From Singulisphaera sp. GP187 (lineage in GTDB: Bacteria > Planctomycetota > Planctomycetia > Isosphaerales > Isosphaeraceae), in the NCBI RefSeq assembly GCF_900129635.1, contig NZ_FSRB01000002.1, positions 2,934,498 to 2,972,601 of the forward strand: DNA of 38,104 nucleotides, in the 5' to 3' direction. The number at the start of each line of letters is the position of its first letter. Positions within the stretch are counted from its first letter, which is position 1. Shown here piece after piece: positions 8,073 through 16,877 of the stretch. The translations under genes and the position numbers were made by a program. Below the pieces are notes generated by a model. It was not told the origin of the DNA, made no database searches, and saw only the letters and a list, made by a program, of their open reading frames with translations.

Positions 8073-8324
8073 GAACATGTGACTATCGCGAAGAATTTGT
8101 GATCGCAGTATCATTATGTTTAAATTACCAAAATCTGATTCGGGTATCTCGTTGATATCAGGATTATCCACGGGCGACCCTCGGCATAGGAATTTTGCTA
8201 TGCGGGTAGGCAGGGAAGCGGTCGTCTTGCCTGTTGGGCGAATAATTTAGGGCAGGAAGCGGTCGTCGACACTGGAAAATGAGCTGAAGTTCTGGATGGG
8301 TTTCGGAGAAGCCGGTATCTGTCT

Positions 8325-8573
8325 TCAGGTGGAGCGGAAGTAACGGAGCAAGGTGTCTGCCAAGAGCTTCTCGGCACGGGACCAGGATTGGGGCGGGAAG
8401 GTTGGCCGAGCCCGGTCCTTGGAATAGAGGGCTTTGACATTCAAGCGGTGGGCCCGGTTGATGACCGAGCGGCGGGTGGTGCCCAGGAGTGAGGCGGTAG
8501 GGGTGGGTCCCAGGACGGCGTAGTTTGTTTTGAGGAGTTCATCCCGGGCGGGACTCCAGAATTTTCGTGGCAT
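8325..8573 (-). CDS. Small HTH (SANT/GcrA-like) DNA-binding protein
   Basis: An 82-residue basic protein. Residues 1-45 read like a SANT/GcrA-type helix-turn-helix: FWSPARDELLKTNY, then GPTPTASLLGTTRRSVINRA and HRLNVKALY. The pattern of a Trp-x-Pro start, a helix, then LG-x-T-x-x-(S/A)V-x-x-RA is typical of small DNA-binding proteins that recognise a site by one helix. The second half (SRAEKLLADTLLRYF) has no known match. The ATG has GGAGAAA upstream. It is the only intact one of three copies; the others are at 6640-6795 and 13465-15055 (split by an IS). Its regulatory target is unknown. Confidence 0.65.
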   Translation of the reverse strand: MPRKFWSPARDELLKTNYAVLGPTPTASLLGTTRRSVINRAHRLNVKALYSKDRARPTFPPQSWSRAEKLLADTLLRYFRST

Positions 8574-8822
8574 CGAGGATTTCTCCCGCCTACTCCGTGA
8601 AACGTCTCGGACTTCGACGCTAACGGCGATGACCGGTGGTGCAATCCAATGATCAAGCCACCCCAGGTCTCAAGTCGAGGTCCGACGGATAGCTCTCAAA
8701 GGGATACTCTTGTCCGATGGGAATACCACAGAGATCGGATGGTCCCAGGCCGGCTTGGCTCGGCGTCCGGAGAATCGGTCGCCGCCCACGGACGCGAGGC
8801 GATACCAAGGTGATGAGCGGGT
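8574..8822. other. Stretch with a coding-like but startless frame
   Basis: Between the HTH gene and the 49-residue ORF. On the minus strand one frame stays open for over 50 codons with good third-position GC and ends FESYPSDLDLRPGVA-stop near 8653, but has no ATG or GTG and no ribosome site. It may be the tail of a broken gene. Nothing else is seen. Confidence 0.25.
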
Positions 8823-8972
8823 TTACCCAATATAATTCAGGATGGGCTCGCTCAGCAGGGTGAGTGGCTTCCTCCCGTTGGAGTCGACTTCCGAGCGGAG
8901 AAGGTGGCCGTGCTCCTCGCGTAGCTCGTGCGGCTCACTGGACGAGGGGTAGATGGATTCATGGAAGCTCAA
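8823..8972 (-). CDS. 49-codon ORF overlapping the stop of the conflict nuclease gene
   Basis: A minus-strand ORF from a TTG at 8970-8972, overlapping the last 14 bases of the 1291-residue gene in the +1 frame and ending at TAA 8823-8825. It reads MSFHESIYPSSSEPHELR, then EEHGHLLRSEVDSNGRKPLT, then LLSEPILNYIG. Third positions are GC-rich and the sequence is natural, unlike the other frames. It may be a coupled small partner protein, or the original C-terminus of the big protein placed out of frame by an indel. The ribosome site is weak (AAGG). Confidence 0.45.
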   Translation of the reverse strand: MSFHESIYPSSSEPHELREEHGHLLRSEVDSNGRKPLTLLSEPILNYIG

Positions 8973-11900
8973 ACCTTGGGCGTCTTCCAGCCTCGGCCAA
9001 CCAGGCTACGGCGATTCCATTCACCTCATCGGCGGCGAGCACGTTCACTCCGAACACTTTGGGCAATCGGGACAGTAGAACTCGAACGGCGATGAGGCCG
9101 TGCCTCCTTGCCGAGATTCTCTCCAGAATGCTGATGAGCGTTGCCTGTCTTGTCTCGACCAATAATGCCTCCTTGAAAAGGGCTACGAGCAGTGCCGTGG
9201 CGTAAAGAAGGACCTGCCCATCAGAAATCGTCGGGCTCGCAAGCAGCTCGAGAGATTTGTTGAAGGGCCACTTGCCCGCGTCCCAACTCGTCATCGTACC
9301 TGATTTAACGAGCACAAACGGGTTAAACCCCGTGACCTCATAATCGATGCCCAGGAGTGTCACAATCGCAGAGAGATATTCGTCGGGAGAGAGGAGGCCC
9401 ATGTCGGCTGCGTGAGTGACCACGGGTTGTGTCCAGACGCGACGGACCGAAAACTCGGAGGTGGCAACGTCGCTCACCGTGATGTCGTCGGTCCATAGGA
9501 CATGCCCGGGGTTCCTTGCAATCAGCATGCTCTCTGTCCCGTGCTGACCGAAGACATGCATGAGTTGTTCCCTGAGTTCGGGATCCAACTCGGCCATCGC
9601 CGGACATCCGCGGATCTCACACAGGGCCAGGACTGAATCGACGAAGTTCGCGAAGGTATCGGTCTCAGCCTTCGCTACTTCGGCGGAGACTTCTTGGATG
9701 TAATAGCCCTGCTCGGATTTTCCGTAGTGACCGGACCTTCGCCCTCGGCTCGATAGTTTTGCATTCGTCGAGCGAAGCTCCATCGCCGTGGACTGCGAGA
9801 TCACGAGCTTTCCCCGCCACTGTTTGAGCATCCCCTCGAGTTTCAGAAGAGACGATATGCCTAGGGCTGTGAGATCGAGAACAAGGGTATGGCTGGTCCC
9901 GAGAACCTCGAGTGCGGCCGCCTGCTCGTCGTCCCTGCCTCGGTTGCTCCGAATGGCCAGGTCGGGTTTAGAGGCGGCGAGGTGGACTGCCCAGAAGGGA
10001 TCACATCCCACACAATGGGCAAACACATTCAGTGGCATAACTTGTTGTCTATAGTTTGCCTCAGCTTCCGAGGTTTGCTCGAACCGCTTATCGGCCATGA
10101 TCTTCAGGTCGGTGAAGTCCGGGACCTCTTCTCCGGTCGTGGGGTCGGTGGTCGTTACACGGAATACCTGGACGAACGGCTCGTCTGGGTAGCGAATTTG
10201 CCAACTCTCGAAGATTTCACGGGCTCTGTGAACGTACTTGCTCAAAATCTCTTTGATGACTCCAATCCGGTCTCTCGCACTCGTCTTGCTCAAGATGACC
10301 GTGTCGCCGACCTGTTTGCCGATGAGGGCCTCGGCGAGGGGATGCGTCGGGGGATATTCTCCAAACTCGGCTCGAGGGTTCGGTGAATCCTCAATGATGA
10401 CCCACCGTTCCCGGTCCTCACTTTCGGCGTAGCGGACCGCACTGCCAATCCCGACCTCCGATGGCTCGATGATCGACGGTGTCCTCGAACTTGGTTCGAA
10501 GAGGACTTGGATAAGTGATGCGTTCGCATCGGGATCGTCAGGAAAACGGCGGACAAGCTCGTACGCGTAACGCAGGGCCTCGTTGGGGTCACCATGTAGG
10601 CGGAGAATCTCAACGGCGATTGCTCCACCCTCCGGGGTGGCTTCGTCGAGTGGCGGAAGTGCTTCGGGTCGGGCATCGATCAACTCGGGCCTTCCCCATT
10701 TGAGGCCGATGAGGGAAAGACGGTCGCGAACGTGTTTGTCGTCCGGATGGATATCCAGGCGATCCTTTAGCAGGCCGATCGCACTTTCCACGTCGAAGAC
10801 CTCGAGAGTTTCAACCTCCTTGAAGAAAAGCCACGGATCGAAAACGCCGGCCTCTCTCGTAACCTTGGCAACTCGAAGAATCACGTCGAGGCGGTGTATT
10901 CGTTCAGCACAACGAACGAGATGGCGGACCTCATTGCTAAATCCGGCGGTTTCGATGATTCGAAGCCAAAGCGGTAGAGCCGCTTTATGACGTTCGAGCT
11001 TGCCGAGTTGGAGTGCAAGGCTCCGTAAGTCGAGTTCGGAACAATCCTCGCTGATGTATCGAAGGGCTTCGTCGGCAAGACATGAGGCTCCGGAAGTATC
11101 GCCGCGTGCAAGCGTGACCTTTGATCGGATCGTGGAAATGGCCGTTTCGCTGAAACGATCGGACGTTATCCGGCTCAGGAAGTCCTCGGCATCGTCGATG
11201 CGGCCCGCATCGAGGAGTTCTTCGAAAGCGGAATGGAGAGCCGCCGACTTGAGGGTGCGAATTTTCGCGGGATTCGTTTCGATGGGATCGAACTTCGAGC
11301 TCTCGTCAGCGGCCAGTACCAACCTGATGTAGAGGTCAGTCGCCTCGCGTCGATCCCCCGGCTCGTCCCTTTCTGCGAGAATGCCCGCGAGGAAGAATTC
11401 GACCTCACCGATTGGATTCAGTTGGACTGACCTCCTTAGCAGACGAATTGCTTCTTCAGTTCGATTCTGATTAAAGAGGAAGCACGCGTAACGGTAGTAG
11501 ATGCTTGCATTATCAGACCCGCAGCGGATGGCTTCGTTGAAGTCACTTTCCGCCGCCTTGACTTCCTTCCGCAATGCCTGGGTCATCGCCCGGATGACCA
11601 GGGAATTCGATAGGTAATGATGGGCCTGTTGCCGCCTCGCGAGTGCGATCGCTTCGTCCATCACCGAGACCGCCTCTTGTAGTTTGCCCTCATCAAGGGG
11701 GTTCGGCCCCTGCCAAACGCCTCGGTTCAGTTTCACGGTTTCGCCGTTAAAGAGTGCTTGGCCGAGGAGGTATCTCGGCCCGAACCAGTCTGGACTCGAT
11801 GCGACTGCGACTCGTGCATATGCCTCAGCTCTCGTGAACTGGTGCAACGCCGTTGCCTTCAAAGCGAGTGCGGTAGAGACCTCTGCGTCGCTTGCATGGG

Positions 11901-12834
11901 TCGTTGTGGCGTGGGTCTCGACGTCCTCGAGCGAGCACTCGTCCGGTGCAGTACGAATGAGGCAGGCGACCAGCTTGCTTGAGGAAGGGTATGATTTGAG
12001 TCGCTCGGCTGCGAGTGCGTGTGCGTTAGAGTTGTCGCCGACCAGTTCGAGGCCAAGCACCTCGTTGATTTGGGCTCGCTCGCTGTCTGGCCAGAGGTCC
12101 TTCGCCTCAAGCAGGTGTTTACCCGCCTCGGCGTTCTTCCCCTGGACAAGGGCCACATTCGAAAAGCCGACCTTCACGCGATATTTCTGCTGGGAGGATA
12201 ACTCCTCCCAATGACGCTGCCTGATTTTCTCGAGGAAGATTTGGGATCGCTGCGAGTCGTGGCTCTTCAGATAGCCCTCGGCCTCGTCCAACTCCGCATC
12301 GAATGCCGTCCGCTGAATCGAGATAGTTGTGGACTCGATGAGAGTCTGAATCCGGTTCATACCACCGGTCAATTCAGCGACGTGTGCATTGGTGACAGGG
12401 GTCAGTAAGTTTGCGACGTCAGGATAGTCGTCGAGGAGATTCTCGATATCGGCCCAGTCGAACAGCTCGACGATGAAAAGCTTCTGTTCCCGATGTCTCC
12501 GGTTGATTTCCAGCACCTTGTTGTGGGCTTGGACTGTTGCTTTTGCGGATGTGAGAATCGTGTAGTGCTGCAACGGAGGATCAAAGGCCAACGCCTTATT
12601 CACCTCCTCCTGAATCTCGGCCGGAGGGATGGTCTTGTTCGGTTCATGGTGCTTGCACTGGGCGGCTCTGAACGGCAAAGAGAAACTCGGGTCGATGATA
12701 TCGACACCGAGCTGAGTATCGCCTCGATGCCCATAGAGCTTCAGCTGTTTGTTGTCCCAGTGACGTTGGAGTAGTTTCAAGCAGAACCTCTCGAAATGCT
12801 GCTCGGTGCCAGGATGCGGGTATCGAAAACTCAT
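8959..12834 (-). CDS. Nuclease-TPR-GreA/B-C-PIN conflict protein, 1291 aa
   Basis: Four parts can be read. Residues 10-130 look like a PD-(D/E)xK restriction-type nuclease: Glu15, Asp45 in LGVDII, and Gln59-x-Lys61 in AAQCK. Residues about 170-770 are TPR-like helical repeats. Residues about 790-870 resemble the GreA/GreB C-terminal domain (HPLAEALIGKQVGDTVIL), which in Gre factors binds RNA polymerase. Residues about 975-1130 are a PIN-type RNase: VLDLTAL, Glu in STAMELRS, and LWTDDITVSD. TPR, GreAB-C and PIN together recall proteins predicted computationally to act in biological conflict (anti-phage) systems. A plausible reading is that the TPR part senses or scaffolds while the two nucleases attack DNA and RNA. 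ATG start. Promoter-proximal neighbours are decayed genes, so it probably stands alone or with the 49-codon ORF. Confidence 0.8.
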   Translation of the reverse strand: MSFRYPHPGTEQHFERFCLKLLQRHWDNKQLKLYGHRGDTQLGVDIIDPSFSLPFRAAQCKHHEPNKTIPPAEIQEEVNKALAFDPPLQHYTILTSAKATVQAHNKVLEINRRHREQKLFIVELFDWADIENLLDDYPDVANLLTPVTNAHVAELTGGMNRIQTLIESTTISIQRTAFDAELDEAEGYLKSHDSQRSQIFLEKIRQRHWEELSSQQKYRVKVGFSNVALVQGKNAEAGKHLLEAKDLWPDSERAQINEVLGLELVGDNSNAHALAAERLKSYPSSSKLVACLIRTAPDECSLEDVETHATTTHASDAEVSTALALKATALHQFTRAEAYARVAVASSPDWFGPRYLLGQALFNGETVKLNRGVWQGPNPLDEGKLQEAVSVMDEAIALARRQQAHHYLSNSLVIRAMTQALRKEVKAAESDFNEAIRCGSDNASIYYRYACFLFNQNRTEEAIRLLRRSVQLNPIGEVEFFLAGILAERDEPGDRREATDLYIRLVLAADESSKFDPIETNPAKIRTLKSAALHSAFEELLDAGRIDDAEDFLSRITSDRFSETAISTIRSKVTLARGDTSGASCLADEALRYISEDCSELDLRSLALQLGKLERHKAALPLWLRIIETAGFSNEVRHLVRCAERIHRLDVILRVAKVTREAGVFDPWLFFKEVETLEVFDVESAIGLLKDRLDIHPDDKHVRDRLSLIGLKWGRPELIDARPEALPPLDEATPEGGAIAVEILRLHGDPNEALRYAYELVRRFPDDPDANASLIQVLFEPSSRTPSIIEPSEVGIGSAVRYAESEDRERWVIIEDSPNPRAEFGEYPPTHPLAEALIGKQVGDTVILSKTSARDRIGVIKEILSKYVHRAREIFESWQIRYPDEPFVQVFRVTTTDPTTGEEVPDFTDLKIMADKRFEQTSEAEANYRQQVMPLNVFAHCVGCDPFWAVHLAASKPDLAIRSNRGRDDEQAAALEVLGTSHTLVLDLTALGISSLLKLEGMLKQWRGKLVISQSTAMELRSTNAKLSSRGRRSGHYGKSEQGYYIQEVSAEVAKAETDTFANFVDSVLALCEIRGCPAMAELDPELREQLMHVFGQHGTESMLIARNPGHVLWTDDITVSDVATSEFSVRRVWTQPVVTHAADMGLLSPDEYLSAIVTLLGIDYEVTGFNPFVLVKSGTMTSWDAGKWPFNKSLELLASPTISDGQVLLYATALLVALFKEALLVETRQATLISILERISARRHGLIAVRVLLSRLPKVFGVNVLAADEVNGIAVAWLAEAGRRPRFELP

Positions 12835-12846
12835 CGCGCAATGCCC

Positions 12847-13295
12847 TCAATTCTGATACACAAGCATAACAAGAATACTTGTTTTTTTGACTACGGCAGA
12901 ACTCGGTTTCGTAAGGCGAGGAAGGACTCGACCCCTCGGTGGCGTAATTGAGGTCGCGGAACTGCCAGCGGCGGAGAGTCCCGACCCAGGCACCCTGGGT
13001 GGCGTCGTAGGACTGGCCGCACAGGGGACCGATCGACTCTTGTGGAGGGCGGGTTCGATCGTGAGGGATAGGTGGCAGGCCCGGGCAACGAGGATGGCGG
13101 ACTCGATGGCCCGCCGCATGGGGGAACTGATGACCACGACGGCTTTTCTAGGGCTAGGAGGAGGTCTATGGCCTCGGAGCCGCGGAGACCTCTTTCGCTC
13201 AGCCCGACGTCGGAATCGGCACTGTGGAACAGGTGAGACGAGACGGTCTCGGCGTGCCGTGGTAACAGTACTATGGTGGGTCTGACGATCACCAT
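12847..13295 (-). pseudogene. Frameshifted histidine phosphatase
   Basis: From an ATG at 13293-13295 one frame gives TIVLLPRHAETVSSHLF and GLSERGLRGSEAIDLLLAL, the RHG-type catalytic start of the histidine phosphatase (phosphoglycerate mutase-like, SixA-like) family. The match then jumps to another frame (VVVISSPMRRAIESAILVA, the SSP-x-x-RA motif) and afterwards back to the first (RGVESFLALRNRV). At least two frameshifts therefore break it. It lies just upstream of the conflict nuclease gene. Family members remove phosphate from small molecules or proteins; this copy should be inactive unless the shifts are sequencing errors. Confidence 0.65.
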
Positions 13296-13607
13296 CTCTG
13301 AGCTCGGCTCCAAGAAAGGTCAGTGATATCGAACCAGCGATGAGACCGGTTACCGTCGCTGAGTATCGCTCGTTCAAACACCCCCCTGGTGAGATGATAC
13401 CTTGCCACGGTCGAGTGTTCATGCAGTTCGGAAGAGTTCGAGCAGGACTTGAGCCGGGAGTCATTCACCCTCGGACCAGAATTTTGGTGGGAAGTTCAGT
13501 CGGGCTCGGTTCTTGTGGATATGCGGCTTCCCGGTTGAGACGGAACGCCCGTTTGATTACCGAGCGGCGTGTTGCACCCAAGTGAGAGGCGGTAGGGGTG
13601 GGTCCTT

Positions 13608-13616
13608 GGTGAGTAT
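13608..13616. repeat. Target site duplication, left copy (GGTGAGTAT)
   Basis: GGTGAGTAT occurs directly before the left inverted repeat of the IS256 element and again at 15003-15011 directly after the right one. Nine bases is within the 8-9 bp usual for this family, and the perfect match indicates recent insertion without later rearrangement. Confidence 0.9.
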
Positions 13617-13644
13617 GAGGTATTGTCGAAAGTCGTGGATGGAG
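13617..13644 (+). repeat. IS256 element left inverted repeat
   Basis: A 28-bp terminal repeat; pairs with 14975-15002 with four mismatches clustered at positions 12-16 of the repeat. Confidence 0.85.
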
Positions 13645-13722
13645 GAAATGAAAAGGGCGGCGTACCCTTGGTGAAGTCTCACCCACACCAAACTTGCCAA
13701 CAAGGCAAAGGAGTACGCCACC

Positions 13723-14970
13723 GTGAGTCAGTCTACCTCCGAGATCCGGATCTTGCCATTGGCCGGAAGCCATGATGTCCTGACCGAAGTCCTCCGCAAC
13801 GGAGCCCGTGAGATGCTCGCCAGGGCCATCGAGGCCGAGGTCGCCGCCTGGATCGACGACCACGCTCATCTCAAGGACGAGGCCGGACGTCGCCAGGTCG
13901 TCCGCAACGGCTCCCACCCCGAGCGGACCATCCTCACCGGCTTAGGACCGATCGGCGTCAAGCAGCCCCGAGTCCAGGACCGACGACCCCCTGAATCCCG
14001 AGAGACGTTCACTCCGGCAGTCCTCCCGCCCTACCTCCGACGGACCAAGAGCCTGGACGAGTTGATCCCCTGGCTCTACCTCAAAGGCATCAGCACCGGC
14101 GACTTCCCCGAGGCTCTCAAGGCGATTCTCGGCCCGGACGCCCCGGGACTGTCGGCGAACACCGTGACGAGGCTCAAGTCGGCCTGGGAGGAGGAACATC
14201 GAACCTGGAGCCAGCGGTCCTTGAAGGGGAAGCAGTACGTTTATGTCTGGGCCGATGGCGTGCACTTTAACATCCGTTTGGAGGAAGGGCGGCAGTGCAT
14301 CCTGGTGCTGATGGGGGCGACCGCCGACGGCAAGAAGGAGCTGATCGCCATCGCCGACGGCTATCGGGAGAGCGAGCAATCCTGGAAGGAGTTGCTACTG
14401 GACTGCAAGGCCCGTGGCCTGGAGGTCGAGCCTCACCTGGCGATCGGCGACGGTGCCTTGGGTTTCTGGAAGGCGATGCGTCAGGTGTGGGACACGACCA
14501 AGGAACAACGCTGCTGGGTGCACAAGACGGCGAACGTGCTGGACAAGTTGCCCAAGGGGAGCCAGCCGAAGGCCAAGGGGATGCTCCACGAGATCGACTT
14601 GGCGGAGAGCCGCGAGAATGCGGTAAAGGCGTTCGACCTCTTCCTGAAGACGTACGAGGCGAAGTACCCGAAGGCGACGGAGTGCCTGTTAAAGGATCGA
14701 GATGTGCTGCTGACTTTCTACGACTTCCCGGCGGAGCAGTGGCTGCACATCCGGACGACGAACCCGATCGAGTCGACGTTTTCGACGGTGCGTCTGAGGC
14801 ACAACAAGACGAAGGGGAGCGGGAGTCGGACGGCGTGCCTGACGATGGTCTACAAGCTGATGGAGAGTGCATCAAAGAGTTGGCGATCGTTGAATGGATC
14901 GGAGCTTTTGAGGGAGGTGATCGCTGGGGTCATCTTCGAGGACGGAGTGAAGAAAACCACCGCCGCCTGA
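13723..14970 (+). CDS. IS256-family transposase (DDE), 415 aa
   Basis: A full-length transposase of the IS256/Mutator group. The catalytic acids are visible: Asp178 in VWADGVHF, Asp243 in LAIGDGALGFW, and Glu350 in TTNPIESTFSTVR, with the family's CWVHKTANVLDKLP segment between the last two. The N-terminus holds the usual REMLARAIEAEV helix and the VRNG motif. It starts with GTG behind AAAGGAG. It cuts and pastes or copies its own element. The length is typical of the family and there is no frameshift, so it should be active. Confidence 0.95.
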   Translation: MSQSTSEIRILPLAGSHDVLTEVLRNGAREMLARAIEAEVAAWIDDHAHLKDEAGRRQVVRNGSHPERTILTGLGPIGVKQPRVQDRRPPESRETFTPAVLPPYLRRTKSLDELIPWLYLKGISTGDFPEALKAILGPDAPGLSANTVTRLKSAWEEEHRTWSQRSLKGKQYVYVWADGVHFNIRLEEGRQCILVLMGATADGKKELIAIADGYRESEQSWKELLLDCKARGLEVEPHLAIGDGALGFWKAMRQVWDTTKEQRCWVHKTANVLDKLPKGSQPKAKGMLHEIDLAESRENAVKAFDLFLKTYEAKYPKATECLLKDRDVLLTFYDFPAEQWLHIRTTNPIESTFSTVRLRHNKTKGSGSRTACLTMVYKLMESASKSWRSLNGSELLREVIAGVIFEDGVKKTTAA

Positions 14971-14974
14971 AATT

Positions 14975-15002
14975 CTCCATCCACGAAGATTGACAATACC
15001 TC
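14975..15002 (-). repeat. IS256 element right inverted repeat
   Basis: The reverse complement reads GAGGTATTGTC, five variable bases, then TCGTGGATGGAG. It begins 5 bases after the transposase stop codon. Confidence 0.85.
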
Positions 15003-15011
15003 GGTGAGTAT
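15003..15011. repeat. Target site duplication, right copy (GGTGAGTAT)
   Basis: The second copy of the 9-bp duplication flanking the IS256 element; identical to 13608-13616. Confidence 0.9.
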
Positions 15012-15227
15012 ATTTCGCTCGGAGTGTTTATCCCGGGCCGGGGTCCCGTAGGTTTGTGATGGCTGCGAGGATTTCTCCTCGAAGGCTTGGACTGTCTCGA
15101 ATGCAGCCCCGTGCCTGCCAGGTTCAGAGGAAGTGCGACGGCGAACAGGGGTAAGGGACCGCTGGTCTCGATGTTCGTGCCGCCCTCATTAAGCTGTTCT
15201 GAAAAGTGGTCGACTTGGTGGTGACCC

Positions 15228-16320
15228 TCAGAGACGAGTCGAGGCAATGAGAGCCTTGAAGTAATCGTTCAGCACTGTCGGGTCGCTTGGAATCGGCGTC
15301 GATGACTGAGCCGGCTGGGCCTTTGTTTTGGCAGGAAACCTCTCTTCCTGCGACATGGACAGGCCGAAGAAGCTCGGGGCGACGGTCGGGGTGAGATGAG
15401 CGTTTAAGGGTGGACGGCTTGAGGGCCTGGTTGGGCCAACAGCCAGGCCAGAAGAGTTGGCCGACTGCGAACAGGATTCCACCGAAGACCAGGGCGTAGG
15501 ACACAGGGTCGGCCGAACGGTGTGCCCGGCGGTAGTTGCCGTTGCCCAGGGTGCGTTTCAGAAGGATGGACCATTGGGCTTGAGCGTGCTCCGCCTTTCG
15601 GTAGAAGGACACGGCAGCGGTAGGGGCAGAGATGGTGACGTGAGGGGTGATAAACGCGACGTATGTAGGGTGCGCGGCCAGGTGAGATTGAAGCGCGGCC
15701 TGGGCGATTAGCCTCAAGTGATCGAGGTCGTCATTGGATTGGAGGGCGGCCAGGTCGAGGTGGCGGTGGGTTTTTATTATCGTTGAGGCAGGAGTCGTGG
15801 CCAACAGTTTGTCGGCTTGTGATTGCCAGGTACGCGGGGCGATCAGAGCACCATCGATGAACATCAAGCCGCTGAAGGCCGCCTGCTTGGCGAGTTGTCC
15901 ACATTGAACTGCTTCTCGACGCTCTGCCTCGGTAAGGTCCGATAACAGGAGCACCTCCGGTGGCCGCTCGTGGTGGGCTTCGCCGGCCTTGATAGACTCG
16001 AATTCGACGAGCGCTACCCGCCGACCCTGGCGCTCGAGCTTGCGAGCTTCCTCTCGCAGACCGCGGTTGTGCATCGAAAGACGACAGGTACGAAGCCAGG
16101 AGCCTTGGATCTCCCGGACCTTGCGGAAGAAAGCAGCGGGCGGGGCGACGGCGTGGACCGTGTATCGGGGGTTCAAGAACCAGCAACCCCTCGCGAGGCG
16201 TCGTTCCCAGGACTGGGCTCTTTGGATGATGACCGTGTCAAAATCCTCACCTTCCCGATCGACGGGGTGACGTCGGACGGTGATAGGACGATGATCCTTG
16301 GGAGTGAGGTCGTCAACCAT
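15228..16320 (-). pseudogene. Two-repeat protein, copy 1 (frameshifted)
   Basis: A homologue of the intact 415-residue protein at 21210-22457. From the ATG at 16320, conserved blocks are RGCWFLNPRYTV, AFFRKVREIQGSW, SGLMFIDGALIAPRTW, YVAFITPHVTIS, and VSFYRKAEHAQAQW. After PSTLKR the similarity moves to another frame near 15395-15415 (LTPTVAPSFFGLSM; copy 2 has LAPTVPPEFLGLTP) and ends at a stop at 15228-15230. The unshifted frame runs on to 15124 with low-quality sequence. One extra base, or two missing, explains it. No known function; see copy 2. Confidence 0.65.
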
Positions 16321-16814
16321 CGACAGGCCCCCTGCTCCGTCCTCGGTCCTACCTCGTCCCGAGCTTGGCGGGTCGGGTTGCATGTTCGGTGACGGCCAGG
16401 ACAGGGAGGGGTCTGGGCTCCCCTCAGGAGGTGACGTGACCGTAGCCCCGGAAGACCGAACTGCGCCGGGCCCGTGGGCTTCGCGCGGCCCATAGGAGAG
16501 GCCTTGTGCCGCGCCGTAGCCCGTTGGAACAGGCAGATGGCGGGGGCTGGCGTCAACGTCCTGGCCCGGTGCCCCTGCAAAGTTGTCCGCGCGGAGCGGA
16601 TGTCCCGTGATGGGATCCAGGGGGCTGGCACGGGTGAGCCAGACAGGGCGAACTCCGGCACCGTCAGGTGGGAGATGCCCGAGTGGGAGATGACTCGGTA
16701 ATGGAGGCCGGTTGGGACAAGCACCCGGACGTTCCCGTAGCCCGGAGGCGTTCCGGTCCTGCGGGAAGGTAGACGCGGTTGGTTGCCCGGATTGGACGGC
16801 CTCGGTTGGGTCAT
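16321..16814 (-). pseudogene. RHH-like regulator of the duplicated module, copy 1 (frameshifted)
   Basis: From an ATG at 16812-16814, with AGGAGG about 9 bases upstream, the frame gives TPPGYGNVRVLVPTGLHY and ISHLTVPEF, matching TPSGYRNLRVLVTTALHY and LSQLSLPEL of copy 2 (22450-22989). Near 16640-16655 the similarity switches to another frame (RASPLDPITGHPLRADN; copy 2 has RATPFDPLTGEPVPTDG). That second frame has no stop before the next gene, so here the regulator tail and the two-repeat protein are read in one continuous frame. Probably decayed. Confidence 0.6.
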
Positions 16815-16877
16815 TGAAGAAGTTCCTCCTGTTATCGGTCCCGGCATCAGTAATTAGATTCGACGCTTGGGATAGGT

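Larger units (their letters stand above)
13617..15002 (+). mobile_element. Complete IS256-family insertion sequence, 1386 bp
   Basis: It is bounded by 28-bp inverted repeats (13617-13644 and 14975-15002) that begin GAGGTATTGTC and end TCGTGGATGGAG, identical at 24 of 28 positions, and by 9-bp target duplications. It contains one intact transposase gene. It interrupts a small HTH gene. All parts needed for movement seem present, so it is probably an active or recently active element. Confidence 0.92.
13465..15055 (-). pseudogene. HTH gene copy split by the IS256 element
   Basis: The part at 13465-13616 reads GPTPTASHLGATRRSVIKRA and FRLNREAAYPQEPSPTELP, matching the intact HTH protein at 8325-8573. 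The front of the gene (GTPARDK, then TLRAKY; compare SPARDE and LLKTNY) continues at 15012-15055 beyond the insertion. Joining the two flanks after removing one copy of the 9-bp duplication restores YTHQGPTPTAS. The front part also contains a frameshift between PARDK and TLRAKY, so the gene was probably already decaying. Confidence 0.7.

Noticed and set aside
10290..12408. Plus-strand frames of 60-180 codons opposite the conflict nuclease gene
   Set aside because: They mirror a long, motif-bearing minus-strand gene and show no coding character of their own.
14267..14993. Open frames of about 200 codons overlapping the IS256 transposase on both strands
   Set aside because: Composition is Arg/Ser/Gly-rich and without motifs; the transposase frame explains the region.
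16173..16320. Extension of the RHH copy 1 frame down to 16173
   Set aside because: Similarity to the intact copy leaves this frame near 16650; the remainder is chance open reading over the next gene.
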